Assembly (NCBI GenBank): GCA_001792895.1
Contig: MARA01000005.1
Coordinates: 2,418,001-2,482,000, forward strand
DNA: 64,000 nt
Direction: 5' to 3'
Origin: Lentinus brumalis
Taxonomy: Eukaryota > Basidiomycota > Agaricomycetes > Polyporales > Polyporaceae
Made by a program: the position numbers and the translations under genes. Shown in pieces: positions 21,982-34,769 of this stretch. The stretch's first letter is position 1; every line of letters starts with the position of its first letter. The notes beneath the pieces are model-generated. The model did no database searches. It was not told the origin of the DNA and worked only from the letters and a program-made list of their open reading frames with translations.

Positions 21982-23770
21982 AGCCGTTTGCTTGGGTACT
22001 TGGAGTACGTCTTCAAGTCCGCGTACTTATAAAGTAAACCGTAGACTTCTTCAGCGTTCGCTCAGGGTCCTCCAAGCCGCTCTGGTGTAGAAGTTCTGCT
22101 GAGCCGAATCAGCGGGTCACCCGGGAATCGAAATACTACAATGCGGCACTTACCCTGAGTACGAGCAGAGAGGAGCAACATGTTGGGTGACTTTCAAAAC
22201 ATTCGCTGCCTAGTGGGTGTAGGTATACACTGAACAGCGTCTCAGTGCCAGGTCAGCGCTTGCCTCACGCGCCGTCCCGGGCCGGCAGCATCCGACTCAC
22301 TAGTCACAGCGACTCTCTGCCTACTTCTGCCTCTCTCTGCTCCGAGTCCTCTCTGTCGCCGACCAGCAAACTAGTACTCTCCTCTTCGCTTCAGAGCTTC
22401 TGGGGTACTCACTGAGGTGCTTGTTACGTTGGAAGCTTGCGCGGGTCGCCGCAGCTGTAGAAGACCTCGGCGTATTCAGGAAGCACGTCGTCAAAAAGGG
22501 TCCACCGGAGATGAGGACGCTGAGATGCCCTTACTGAGGATTATGGTGCCCCCGCTGGAATGCTGTCATGTGGTAATGCGGCGCCGGCGATTCCGAGTCA
22601 CTATCGCTCTCTAATACTAAGTATCTGCTACCAAGTATCCAGACCTTCAGCTCTGTCCGCGGGTACCGAGGTTCGAATATTCTTCCCTCTTCCATGCGCT
22701 GACGATCTTGCCTTGTCCGTCCACGTAACGAAGGGCGACACGCCGAGACTTGGCCCATCGTAATTTAAAGACTGTCCAAGAGTCGCCGACCACCACTCGT
22801 TATCGGCTGGATATCGTCGAGTTACATTCGGCGTTACCAAAGGCTCATTTTTCGAAGTCCCGTTGCCCGCGCGCATTCACTGGGCAATTGGCTCTCCTGT
22901 CCGGAGGCTCGATAGATTCCTTCTCATGCGTCTAGTGGCTGCAGTGCGGGACTGACATTCAAGAACGTGAGTGCGAGGCTACCCCTTCAACAGCTGAGAG
23001 TGAGCTCACAGAAAAGGTCTACGCTCGCATAGCGGCTATGCTTTGAGTTGTTCGCTCGCCTCTATCGCACGGCCTCCCACCAAGAGTGCTCCGACTCAAG
23101 CTGTCATCGAAAGACTGTCGGGGAGTCAGCTGGGTTACCACGCTCAAAATCCGCGCACGGTGTTCTCGGGCGTCCGTATGCTGTCAACCTGCATCATTCG
23201 AACAGCGAGCTTCGCCAACTCCCCATTGACCCTGGCCCACGCGCAGCAGACGATCTTCCACAATCGGCCACCAAAGTGTTCGATTCGTTCGTGGGGTCCT
23301 TCTATTCCTCTTGCATGGCGCACGTTGGCCACGGTCCAGGGCTATGAATTCTGGGGGTGCATCTAAGTGATGGTCGTAGATGTCGTTGGCGTTAGCATGC
23401 GGGCTGGCATGCGCAGCGTCTCCGGGCGTCTGAAAATACCTTCCTCCTCCTCCTCGGAAGGGCTTCCTTCGACAACTTCTATACTGATGCACTGAGAGCG
23501 CAGTTGCCCCGCGAGGAGCTCGGCCTATCCCGGTCTGGGCCCACGCCATATTGACGCCATAGCATATACATCGTCATGAGATAGTCGTCAGAACAGGCTG
23601 CTTTCAATGCGCTGAGCGTACACCATTAATATAGAGACTACTACACAACTCTGTACTGCTAGCAAGAACGCAATCATGCAATAACGAGGCGAGGGCGGCC
23701 ACAATCTACCACGACGCGGCGCTGCTGGTAGGATGCGGCCACTGACCATCGTATAGCTTGGCAGAAGGGC
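21982..23770. other. Intergenic stretch, no gene supported
   Basis: This 1.8-kb spacer between DUF6534 copies A and B contains open frames (for example 23043-23366 plus and 23184-23549 minus) without recognisable features. A GGTTCGAAT string at 22670-22678 resembles a tRNA T-arm but no tRNA fold surrounds it. Confidence 0.35.
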
Positions 23771-25987
23771 TCAGACTATGTCCACCGCGTCTGTAGCCAC
23801 CGGCTGCTTTTCCAAGTTCTCCACCGAATCGTCCCGGCTGAGACCACCCGGAACGACCTTGAGCTCGATTGCGGTGCGAGTAGAGTCGGTGTGCGCGATG
23901 CTCGATACATGGACGTGCTTTGAGTGCAATTGTAAATATATACGTGCGACGACCGGGTGCCATATTATCGTACCTGTTGCACCTCGATCCGACGGAGGTT
24001 CGAGGACATATTGGAATGCGGGGTCTGCTTCAAGATGGCCGACCTGAATTGCTTGCTGTCAATCATCATGACCCCGCGGTCGGTAAGCGATTGCCGCGCA
24101 TTCAACCTGTGGTTCGTGAGCGAATCGTGGTCTGCGAAACGAGGTATCTGCGGCAACGTACGACACGAGAAAGGTGTTAGAGTATACTGCTCGGACATGA
24201 CGTTGAAGTGAGTACTATGGCAATGCTGAGAAGAGTTTCACTCACACTTCGTGAGGACAATCGAGGTTCCGGCGTAGATCAGATTGTCGGGCCAGGCGAC
24301 AGACTGCGAAACAATGTGAGCATGTTCCGCCGTCCGGCTGACTCGGAACGAGGCTCACGAATGCTACGTTCAGGACGTTGAAGATACTAGGCAGGATAAT
24401 GGTGAGTGTTTCAATTCCGCGGCCAATGCTTAGCTGATCCAACATACCATATGATGAGACCTGGTGGGGATATCAGCTACATGTGTATGACCAGTACCGA
24501 CGGACGTGATAAGCTTACCGCTGCTGACGGTATACATGATGATGAGATCGACCATCGAGTCTGTTCTTCGAAGACGAGCATAGCTGATTCAGATGCATGT
24601 TCGACCGAAGAGCCGTAGTATAATATACCGATTAACACCGGTCCGATTCCGTCGCAGGAAGTATATCAGACTCGCGGTGAGCAGAAAATCGCCAACCAAT
24701 ATCATGCAGGACCCCAAGGACGCCAGCCACTGTCATCGCGCGTCGTCAATATGAGGTGACGCGTCGTAAGGAAATACATGCCGAATTCTTCAGGAACTGC
24801 TGGATGTTGGGGGCGTTCCATCTGTAAGCTTTGGTTACTTCGCCAGCCGATGACTACACGGGGCAGTGGGCGCGACTTACCCGAGCCCCGTCAAAGCTGC
24901 AGGACTGAATCAGCTACGATATACAGGTAAGGATAGGCCTAGAAGCGTACCGATGTAACAGCCTGTGTTGAGACCACGTCAGGAGGGCAGTGCTACGTGA
25001 GCTGAATCATTGAAGCTTACCAGCAAAGGCAAGTACGAGGGTCGCCTGAGAGAAGGTTAGTCATCATGTGCGACAGGACACCAAGTGAGAGTACCCTTAC
25101 TGCGATGATCGCTATCGGTCTGAAGCGTCTGTCGACTTGGATGCAGCATTAAGTGAGTACGCAGATAGAGTGAACTTTGAGCTAGAATCGAACTAACTCT
25201 TGTATACTCGGCGGGCGAAGAAGCTGGAGAGAGATCGTCGGTTTTCTATGCATACGTGAGAACGTAGAAACCTTACAGCTGGGTGATAACTGCAGCTAGG
25301 CTCTGCAACACGCAGATTATCAAACGCGAAACGCTGCGCGTCGTGGTCCACTCACCCCGGGCACTGCAAGGAACTGACGACGATTGATTAGCTGGGTATA
25401 GCATTTTGCGACAGTTCCGAGTCTACCTTCAGAGACCTGAAGAAAGGTTAACATAGTGGTGACTTACGAGTGCTATGCTCACCAAACAGGGCCAGCGAGG
25501 AGTATCGTAGGGTTGAAGTAGTTCGTGACAAGGTTGTAGTAGCTATATGATCGTCAGACAGGCGGCACGCCTCCCGGTCGACGACGTCACGCACCATACG
25601 TGCATGGATAAGACCGTATTCAGTGTCTCTACCAGTCTGCGTCTGCAGTGAGAATGGGACAATATTGCGCATATGTTAGAACATACGTGACGAGGATCAC
25701 CTGACGAAGATAGCTGTAAGCATCCATACCAACTGTGTATGCGAAATGGACATACCCAGAGCTTCAGCCACCGGGGATCGTCCGGGTACAGGCGAAAGTA
25801 CCGGTACGTCTGGTGGTACCCGACACCCTGAAGGCTATTGACATGCCAAGAGTGAGCATGGTGAGTATATCAAGAGCGATCAGACTCACAGTAAGCTAAT
25901 GAACGTTCCTACGAGCCAAGCTCCCATGGTGTTATCGAGAGCTGGGAGCTTGACAGGAAGGAAGGGCACTGCGCCTGAGGAGTCCAT
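23771..25987 (-). CDS. DUF6534 seven-helix membrane protein, copy B
   Basis: The start at 25987 (MDSSGAVPFLPVKLPALDNT then MGAWLVGTFISLL) leads into helix 1, with the same phase-2 first intron (exon 1 is 25890-25987) as the other copies. The following exon gives LQGVGYHQTYRYFRLYPDDP, and later blocks are SFFARRVYK (about 25205-25235), LMVDLIIMYTVSSGLIIW (about 24430-24555), SIFNVLNVAF (about 24370-24395) and LNARQSLTDRGVMMIDS (about 24050-24110). The tail ends ATDAVDIV before the stop at 23771-23773. Its tail and helix 1 are closer to copy D than to copy A or C by eye. Intact as far as I could join it; the exact ends of middle exons are less certain. Confidence 0.77.
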
Positions 25988-27317
25988 GACGGCGCTGAGG
26001 TTTGGGCAACATCGCGGATGACCCGAGCACTTATACTAGTAACAAATGAGCTTCTCCCTGAGAGAGATTCCTAGAAATGTCAACCATTGCACAGGTAGGC
26101 CAGCGGCGTCCACAATTACCAGAGGAGTAGATTCGTGAACAAAGCGACGGATCGGTCCAAGTTTGCTCGCGCTCGCGAATTTGCGATGAAGCGTTGATGT
26201 GGCCTTGGTGTTGGACCTCACAACTTCACGATGAGGGCTGTCCATGAGAGGGAACATCTATCGTCCGTATCGTGTGACTGCGGTTCTCAATAGCATCTTG
26301 CGACGCCCACAAACGTGTCTGCTTGGACGGTGAGTGTGGATGACGGCCACAGCCTCACGGCATGCGATGTCGCACTTAAGACTCGAAGTACTCACGGAGC
26401 TCAGTCTACAGTACCCGGTGTGGTGCCTGCCACTCTTCCCGTCAAAAGCACCCGGACAGGACCCAATTTGAAGCCGCACTGGTGGTGCTTGAGTCAGGGC
26501 GCCCGGCCCCAGACCCTGGCGCCGTCTACACCCCAAGGATGTGTTATACTTCAGTACAGTATGCCAGTGGAAGTAGAAGACGCAGTCTCCGAGTTGAACA
26601 TACTCACTCCGGAGTAAAGTACTTACAGGGGTAAGTAAACGGTAGCACAGCATTCAAGGGATAAGAAATCTTTGTTAAGACCCGGCGCCTGCCCTAAATA
26701 GGAGTGCTGTACCTCTCCTCCTTCCGAGCGGTCTGCGTGGTTCTCATGGACCGTCTCCATACAATCGCCGAAGCCTGGTGCACCCTTCCCGTCGAGACCT
26801 AGGCTAGCGGCTTCACTGGCACCAGGACGCCCATTAATCGCGTCGGCTGTGTCAAGAGTACTTACCCCACGGAAGTAAAGTTGGTATGTAATGCTTGTGG
26901 GCGTTTGAGACCTTCGCCGTTCGACGTGAGCGAACCACATTGATATGTCCGCGTTCTTCGCGAATCAGCGACTGCGGAGATATCAGGGCGTTCTCCCCTG
27001 CTACCGCCGCGCAACAACTATTCCCATCGCTGACTGGACCAAACGGTCCCATGGTCTTCCCAAGACAGGGGTGGGTACCGCCCTCCGCCTACAATCTGCC
27101 ACTTGAATGACTTCGAGATGGAGAAGCAAGACCCTGAAGGCGTCGCAGACGCGGTCTCAGCTGGAACCCCCGATCACGGGTGACGGCATACTCGAGACCT
27201 CGCCGTGCTCCAAGGAGACCGCGCCTTCCCGGGTCCGTCGTTATAGTGGGATTGAGCACATAGGGTCCTTGTTCCTTCTTCCCCAGCCGCACTCGTTGCC
27301 AGCTCGGGCTGTTCGTC
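25988..27317. other. Intergenic stretch between divergent genes
   Basis: DUF6534 copy B (minus) and the GMC oxidoreductase (plus) point away from this 1.3-kb interval, which must hold both promoters. Two imperfect palindromes built on tactta...taagta occur at about 26620-26640 and 26856-26876. No gene is supported. Confidence 0.35.
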
Positions 27318-29990
27318 ATGGGTCATTCAGAATCCAAGCTCCATACCGACCCGTCTGCTTATGCAACACCATTCGTCCCGGAGCTTACCAGCATAGTCTC
27401 CGATGCCACGAAGTCGAAATGGCGATCCTACGACTATGTGATAGTTGGTGGTGGTAAGTGTTGCGATTGAACCGACTCTGGCGTAAGCAGCTAATCATAT
27501 TTCTTATTCAGGTACGGCAGGGTGTGTCCTTGCGTCGAGGCTTTCAGAGGATCGGAACAGTACAGTATTGCTACTCGAGGCTGGAGAGAGGTACGTCAGC
27601 AACATGTACAAATATACTGCCCCGGCTGACTCGGCCACGCAGCAACGAAGGCAAACTATTCAGTCGTATCCCACTCGCTTTCGAGCGCATGCTGGGGTCG
27701 GCACATGATTGGCGCTACCGAACGACGTACGTTCGTGGCCATTCTCACCGGATGACGCTCATGAAGCCTGCGCAGTCCACAGGAAGAGTTACACGAGCGT
27801 ACTGTGGAGTATCCGAGAGGCAAACTCTTAGGCGGCACGAGGTAAGTTAGCTTTGCCTGTTGAAGGGTCAGTCCAAGACGAATAATTCCACCTCGTCAGC
27901 TCGATAAACGCCATGATCTATCAGCAATGCGACCCGGAAGGTGCGCTCACGCCAGTGCTATTCTCGGAAAACACTCATCGAAACCCCTCTATCTTCATAC
28001 AGACTTCGATGCCTGGGAGCGACAAGGTGCATCGGGATGGGGTAGCAGCACCATGGCGAAGTTTGTTTCGGACGCAAGCTTGAGATCTCTGCGTGCTCAC
28101 AAGCCTGATTCATAGGTACTTCCACAAGATGAGAAAGGACGGTCCCAAAATTGCGACCGACCTGGATCTTGCTGTAAGCATCTGCTCACCTGTTCGGCTT
28201 CGGATACACCTCACCTCGGACGTAAATTTAGCCCATCTCTAAAGCGTTCATCGAGGCTGCCGAACAGTTGGGAATCCCACGGAAGAAGTAAGAGCCCCTT
28301 CTTTTCTTCTTTATAATCAGAGTACCTGACTGTGCCTCAGGGACTTCAACACATCTGCAGGGGCGGTCGGCGCTGGCGCGTTTCATGGCGCTGTTGATGA
28401 GAAGCACGACAGTAAGTGCAGCTAGCTTCTACGCATGGCCTGATCCCCGTCATGGTGCAGTACTGATCAACATCCTATCTCAGGGAGCTCTACTGCGACT
28501 TCATACCTCCGGCCCGAAGTGCGCCAGCGACCGAACCTTACTATAGGCGTATCCGTCTACACCGAGCGCGTCTTATTCACATCAGGAGCCGGGGGCAGCG
28601 TTCGAGCCGTTGGCGTACAGGTGTCGACCTCAAGGAGTGGACCGAAGTTCGCTGTCGGAGCGCTTCGCGAGGTCCTCATGTGCGGCGGCGTGTTCGGCTC
28701 GCCTCAAATGCTGCTCCTGTCTGGAGTAGGACCCTCTCAACACCTCCAGGAGCTTCAAATCCCTGTAGTGCGGGACCTTCCTGCAGTAGGGCATGGACTG
28801 CTCGATGTTGGTGACCCCTACTTGTACCTTTGACATGTCGCTGATCAGCTGCATCCGTCTTTTGCAGCACTTCTGTCCGGGTACTATCGTCTTCCGCGCT
28901 CGAGCGGGATGGACATGGGACGATATCACCCAAAGCCAGGCCCACGCCGGGTGGGCTTTGCTGCGATGGCTCTTGTTCGGTACAGGCCCAATGAGCGCGC
29001 TCTGCGGACAAGCTGCGGTCTTCACGCGTTCGGATGACAAGAGGCGAGCACTGGACAGTCCGCTCCCCTACGCTCAGCTAACATACGATCTTTGCGCAGT
29101 CTTCCCTATGGACCTGATCTACCAGTGAAGGACATGTTCTCTGGTCCGAAGGCACCTGACATTGAGTACCTCGTCTTCCCTATGGGAATCATCGATTATG
29201 GGCATGGCTTCCCACCCCGAGGGAATTATGGTGTATCTGTGGTATGATACTCTCATGTCTCGCCGCAGGACGCTCACACCACTTCTGCGTTCCAGGGCGC
29301 GATTCTTTTGAAACCTTCGAGCACAGGGACTGTCAAGCTACGCACCAGTAGTGTGTACGATGCCCCTCTTATCGACGCCAAGTGAGTGACGTGTTTGGAC
29401 GTCTGCGCCCGCCTGTGATGACACCGCGCAATTGGAACGTATCAGCTTCCTCGCAGACAAGAGCGACCTGAACGCTCTCATCAAGGCTGTCCGCCTTCTC
29501 CTCCATCTTGTGCGGACACCGCCCTTGTCGGAGGCACTTGACCTACGTGATTATGCAACGAAGCCCGAAAATGAGGACTACTACTGGATTGGAGACGCGG
29601 ACCCAGACAAGGTATGTTGCACATTCTGTACCCTGGCTTCAACACATACTGTATCTACTCGGCAACGTCTTTCTCATGTGCACAGGTTTCGGACGAAGAT
29701 ATAGAGGCGTTCATTCGGAAGTATGGCCAGTCCGCGACACACCCCGTCAGTTTCCCATGAGCCGGTCACCTCCTGTCAGATGTACTCACGACCGCCCACA
29801 GACATCATCTGCGAGAATGGGTACAGACCCGGAGACGAGCGTCGTGAACCCACAGCTGTGTGTCCATGGGATCCAGGGGTTGCGCGTGGTGGACGCATCC
29901 GTGTTCCCCGATCAGCTCTCGGGCCACCCCTGTGTTCCCGTCATTGCCGTCGCCGAAAGGGCGGCAGACTTGATCAAGGGTGTGGCATAG
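27318..29990 (+). CDS. GMC oxidoreductase (FAD-dependent alcohol/choline dehydrogenase type)
   Basis: GMC enzymes oxidise alcohols or sugars using FAD. The start at 27318 is followed by a short leader without a signal peptide, then YDYVIVGGGTAGCVLASRL (the GxGxxG dinucleotide fold), LLLEAGES, the PRGKLLGGTSSINAMIY signature (joined over three introns at 27800-27920), SSTATSYLRPEVRQRPNLT, EVLMCGGVFGSPQMLLLSG (second GMC signature, 28680-28725) and GVGP. The active-site His occurs in ATHPTSSARMG (29740-29825) and its partner His in DQLSGHPCVPVIA, ending LIKGVA at the stop 29988-29990. About 16 exons join without a stop. One intron (29044-29099) uses a GC donor, and two others begin GTTTGT and GTTGGT. 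Probably intracellular; substrate unknown. Confidence 0.88.
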
Positions 29991-30825
29991 GACGTCTGCA
30001 ATTGCATGTGGGTACAACTGTGATGTCTATATCTGATTGAATGGTGTGTCGTCAGATGTGGTTGGAGTCTGGTCACTACGGGCCTTCAAGCATGAGGCAT
30101 GGAGCTTACAATGACTACGAGAAGGCGTCAACATCTCTTCTTCCGAACGAACCTGATACCTAGAACCACATGCGCACGATGTGCAGTGAGCTTCCCCGGC
30201 GCCGTGCCCGAGAACCTGGAGCCCGCTCTCTCATTTGAGCGTGCGATAACGCCAATAATGATTACTTCCTGAGGAATGCTGCGTCCACGTACTTACCACG
30301 CTGAACTTTCAAAGTGCTATTAGTACGCTCTTAATAAACCGGAGTAAGCACTGGATTATAATGTGTCGATAAGCCACTTCTATTGGGTTGCTACTGGAGC
30401 GCCCGGCCCTAAACTCGCTTCTACTTACTCACCAAGCCATCTTGTGGCGACAGCACTAAGTACTTACTTCGTAGCAATTGCTCAAGCTCCCAACTTGAAG
30501 TTGCCATACAATGTCGACTCGGCGTCGTGCTCCATTGCCTATAGAACTCGTGCTGCAAATCAGAGGTTGTATCCCGCCTGAAGACATACGGACCCACGTC
30601 TCCCGTCATCGCCGCCGCATACGACTCTGACTCCGACCCCAATTTGTTGTGGAGAGACGTGTGCTGGAAGAATGGCATAGGACTCATAGTATCATTGGAC
30701 AACCAAGAATCCGACACTACTGGCGGGACATCGCCATAGGATGCCTCGAGACCGACGAGTTCTGTCATCGGCCAATCTGCGGCCATAGTCTGCTACTGAA
30801 GAACCGTAGGTGTTTCTGATTAGGT
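29991..30825. other. Intergenic stretch, no gene supported
   Basis: This follows the GMC gene's stop. I see no coding signal on either strand; the minus-strand frame at 30421-30786 has no family features. Confidence 0.35.
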
Positions 30826-31322
30826 GTGACGAAAGCTGAGCCTGTCGCACGCGCATCTAGGTCGTCGTATGATATGTTTTGCAGACATCGAAGTTCCACA
30901 GCCAATCCTAGACTGCGACGCGGACCTGGAGGAGTTACATCCCGCCCTCCAGGGGAGACGTTCGAGGCGGTACCATGGATCAAGGACGTGCTGCGCGTTG
31001 CACGCCTCTCAACCCGGTACCGTGCAGAAGATGCGTACGCATTGCGACATCCGATCCACCTTGGCTGCCACCCGCTGGCGTACAGAAGTTTTGCTTCGTT
31101 TCCGCCCGTACAAAGTCTCAGGTTATCACCCCCCAAGGGTATCCAGTTCGGCAGTAGCGTCGTTGAGAACAGATTTGGAGTTACGGTGTACGATATCATT
31201 GAAGCGTTGCACGTCAGGTGAGTTTCCCCAGTGCTGAAGTGCGGTTGCGCGGCTGTCACTCATACTGAAAGTTCAGCTTGGACAGTCCCGTCGTCCCGAA
31301 GGAGCTTCGGGAGTACATATGA
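30826..31322 (+). pseudogene. DUF6699-like fragment, probably truncated
   Basis: The open frame from about 30826 ends in PPVQSLRLSP then IQFGSSVVENRFGVTVYDI, IEALHV, followed across a short intron (31219-31275) by LDSPVVPKELREYI and a stop at 31320-31322. The pattern hydrophobic strand - VENxxGVTVxDIxxALHxxLxxPV is what DUF6699 domains of Agaricomycetes look like near their middle. The usual C-terminal part after this block is missing, and the N-terminal part is not convincing, so I regard it as a remnant. The assignment rests on one block of about 40 residues. Confidence 0.35.
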
Positions 31323-32385
31323 GACTTCCCGCCCGGAATTCATAAAGACTCTGAAGACCTTTCGTGGCCTATTGTCAATCATGTATGTATTCCATGCTAT
31401 CATCCTGCATAGGGGATACTGAAATCCTTATCGCATAGTCCGATGAAGGAGATCGTTGCGGAGAAACAGCCCGACGGTCCAATTCTGCGCTTCGTGCTTC
31501 GTAAATAAGGACGTCTGAAGCAGTGGCAACATCCTGAATTAACCTCGCCTCTCACTGATTGACATGTGGCAATCGAGATCACTGTCTGCTGTATTGGGAC
31601 GTGAACCAACGTTCGCACCTCCTGTCAAGCTGAGTTAGTACGGCATCTTGCAGTGCATGTGCTACAGGGGAAATGAGGGACTAGTATGGTCAGTACCGCG
31701 CGAACACAAGGGTTATGATTTATCTAGCTTGCAGGATCCCTGACGGTCGAGTTCGCTCAGTGAATGTGTCAGGCAAGAAAGTGAGTGTGCCAAACGCATA
31801 TCCTTCGTCAAACATGCTTGACGTTCTGGCAGGGTAGCGCAGAGAGCTTGACCGTGCATGCCAGTGGCGGACTGAGAGCTCCTATTCCTACCCATCCTCA
31901 TGGGATGGTTCCCTAGTGACCAGCCGCCTCCTTCGTATGTTGGGAACTGGGGCATAGTCAGTGACGAAGCCGTACGTAACTGCCTCAGGCTGGTGCGTAT
32001 GTCGTGTCAGAGTGACACTGACAGATTGTCGCCCACAACAGCCGCTCGCACCATCGTATGCTCCCCACCTTCAAAGACACCACGGACGCCTACGCTGTCT
32101 CGTAGAAGCACAATCATATGTACGACTACCCCCGCCATTCACAGATCGTCGAACGTCCCAGACTCGGATGTCCTCCACCACGCGCGCGAGCGAGCTCACC
32201 ATCCGGCGGAAAATCCAAACTGCGGTTTGGACATCTGTAACCAAACTTACGACGTCGTGTCCATCTTTTGCCGACCAGGCGACGATCCAAGTGACAGTTC
32301 CGAAGGATCGCATCGTGGTCGCTAGCTACATATATGTACTCAACTCGTTTCAGTTTGGACCACTCGCAAGCTTACTCCGACGTCC
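31323..32385. other. Intergenic stretch with two orphan exon-like pieces
   Basis: At 31735-31780 and 31833-31916 two splice-compatible pieces (IPDGRVRSVNVSGKK, then GSAESLTVHASGG to a stop at 31914-31916) read in one frame across a GT-AG intron. No upstream exon or family could be recognised. The rest up to 32385 is presumably the promoter of DUF6534 copy C. Confidence 0.3.
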
Positions 32386-34644
32386 ATGTCTTCGACACCT
32401 GCCACTCCAGACGGGGCCTTGCCTCCTTTCAACCCACTCGCGGACCTGTCCGTTGTACCGGCTCTCGATTCCTTCCTCGGGGCGTGGTTAGTGGGTACCT
32501 TTGCGAGTGCAACGTGAGTGGTGCTGGACGACGTGACCGATTGGGGCCGTGCTGACACCTCGAAAGGTTACAAGGAGTCCTATTCGTGCAAACGTACAGC
32601 TACTTCAGGCAATATCCGAATGATCCTCGTTTCGTGAAGATATGGGTACGTGAATTTATCCCGCGATTTTCTGGGAGTCCTAAGGTTTATTCTCCAGGTT
32701 CTCGTTGTGTTGTATGTCGTGATCACGGTCTAGATGACTGGTCGTCCCATATCTGATATCGCGGCGACTACAGCTTTCTGGAGTTGGTCATGACCGTACT
32801 CTCTATGCATAGCTGGTATGACCTCCCTTCGCCCGTGAAGCTCTCGTCCTGGGGCTCATGCTAGCAGCTATTTCTATCTTGTCACAAATTACCTGAAGAT
32901 CGCTGTTCTGTTGAGCAATATTGTGTGGTACGTGCCTCGCTCCAGTGAATCGAGACGGTATCGTGACTGACCTATCGGAGCAGGTCCATGAAGGTGAGCA
33001 GTTGTCTTAGGTGCCTGTGAGTGAACGATGAGATGAATTCGCCTTGCTGTCAGATCATACCAGTTTTGGGGGTACGTCACAAACTTCATTCTCAAGCCGT
33101 CTCGCGCCGTCTAATGCCTCCTGTAGGGAGCGGTGACTCTGCTCACTCAAATGTGAGCTCGCTCGAACGTCTATGGGTACAACGACGGGCTCCTGGTGAG
33201 CGACTGATCCTCTGGATTCATAGTTTTCTGGCGCGCCGGATATACGTTTGTGCGTCTCCAAATTTCTTCTTGTCCTACCTTTGTCACTAATAGTGACCAG
33301 TGAAACGAAGTTTCAGGCTTATTGCGCTTACCGCCGTAAGACTTCCCCTCATCAATCGGGTTCTCGATGCTGATAGGCATTCTCCAGGTCCTGTTGACGG
33401 TCGGTCTCTTAGGTGAGAAGTTCCGGTTCATCTGGCTCATTGATTCGAAGTCTGAGACGGCGGCATCGCCCCAGCTTGCTGCATCGGTGAGTTCCAGACC
33501 CAACATGGCCGGGTACTTGATCTCATTCTGGAGAAGCCCTCTCCGTACTCGTGTCAGTGCGAGATATCCCTATCACACAGCACCCCATGTTGAAGCTGTG
33601 CTGCCAGATGGAACGAGCCAAGCGCGCTGTCACCGGAACGGTTCTCAGTGAGTACGAAACCCCGACTCGATGTACACGTACAGGTATGCTTAACCGCACG
33701 TTGCAGTGGCTCGCTTCCGCGAGTTCCTGCTTGATCTTAGCGGCCGACCTCATGTTGACCGCCGCATTTATCTACTTCCTGCGCACAAATCGCTCGGGCA
33801 TAGTGTCTAGGTGGGTTAGTTCCTGCTTGCCTTGCTTCTGTCACGTCCCGGCTCATACTGAGGGTGACACAGAACCAACTCCCTGCTCGACTTGCTCGTT
33901 CTGTATGCCGTTAGTAGCGGTAAGTACGCTCGTCTCTTCTTACGTTCACGTCAGGCTAATGGTTAACCAGGCTTTGTCCTCTGGTGAGTGCACCCCGCAT
34001 CGTTGGTTGCTATATGTATGTACTAAGGTAGCACCGGCTCCGATGAAGCACCGTCAATATTCTGAACGTCGTGTGTGTGGGTGATATTGCGTCTCAGCGT
34101 ATGCATATGCTGATTTGTGGTGTGCTCACGCGTCATCACGATCCCAGGCCCTCGCACTGCCCAAAACCTTGGCATACTCTGCGACATCGCTCGTTCTGAC
34201 CAAACGTACGTATCTCTACTTCTTCATTCCCCGCGAAGCATGCTCACCAATGGACCCACAGTCTACTCGATTACGTTCATGGTCTGGTGAGCATGCGGCG
34301 CCCATGGCAGTCTGGGTTGAATCAACTCTTCCTCGCATTCTAGGCTGAACGCCCGTGAACCTCTGCGAGACCGCGGTATTATCATGGTCGAGACGGACAT
34401 CTTCACGTCCGTCATCGCTGTCGACGCTCAGTGCTCATCGGAAAGCGCAGCCGAGCGCACGATTAGGTCCGGGCTGTCCCGCGTATGTAATCTCCTCGCT
34501 CTGATACGTAGTAGGCATCGCAAGCTCACTCATTGCATTGAATAGCCGAGAAGCACCTCGCTGTCACTCGCCGGCCTTCGGAACCTGTCGCGTTTGTCGG
34601 GGGATCCGGCCGATGCTCCAGGAGACTCCGAGAAAGTAGTCTGA
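32386..34644 (+). CDS. DUF6534 seven-helix membrane protein, copy C
   Basis: This is the only copy on the plus strand. The start at 32386 gives a longer N-terminus (MSSTPATPDGALPPFNPLAD) before helix 1, LDSFLGAWLVGTFASAT. Exon 1 (32386-32513) ends in the same phase-2 intron as copies A, B and D. Following blocks are LQGVLFVQTYSYFRQYPNDP, FYLVTN-like YFYLVTNYLKIAVLLSNIVW (about 32870-32925), FLARRIYVC (33226-33255), ASSCLILAADLMLTAAFIYF then LRTNRSG (33715-33800), TNSLLDLLVLYAVSSG (33872-33920), TVNILNVV, PKTLAYSATSLVLTKVYSIT and LNAREPLRDRG. The tail ends SEKVV at the stop 34642-34644. Sequence differs most from the others, so the copies are not all recent. It converges on the lipase with only 125 bp between stops. 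Confidence 0.78.
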
Positions 34645-34769
34645 GCGGTATGGTGGTCGATCCGCTGAAGTCGGTTGTCATCTCGCGTCGCTTGCATGCC
34701 CATCCGTTCTACCTTGGTATGCCCGTTAACTAGAAGATACAATGTAATCATAATCACAGAGAAGGACCC

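Noticed and set aside
22670..22678. GGTTCGAAT, resembling a tRNA T-arm or pol III B-box
   Set aside because: No acceptor stem, D-arm or anticodon arm can be folded around it.
26620..26876. Paired tactta...taagta palindromes suggesting a small transposon
   Set aside because: Each is a short palindrome on its own, the two do not form long inverted repeats, and there is no target duplication or interior similarity.
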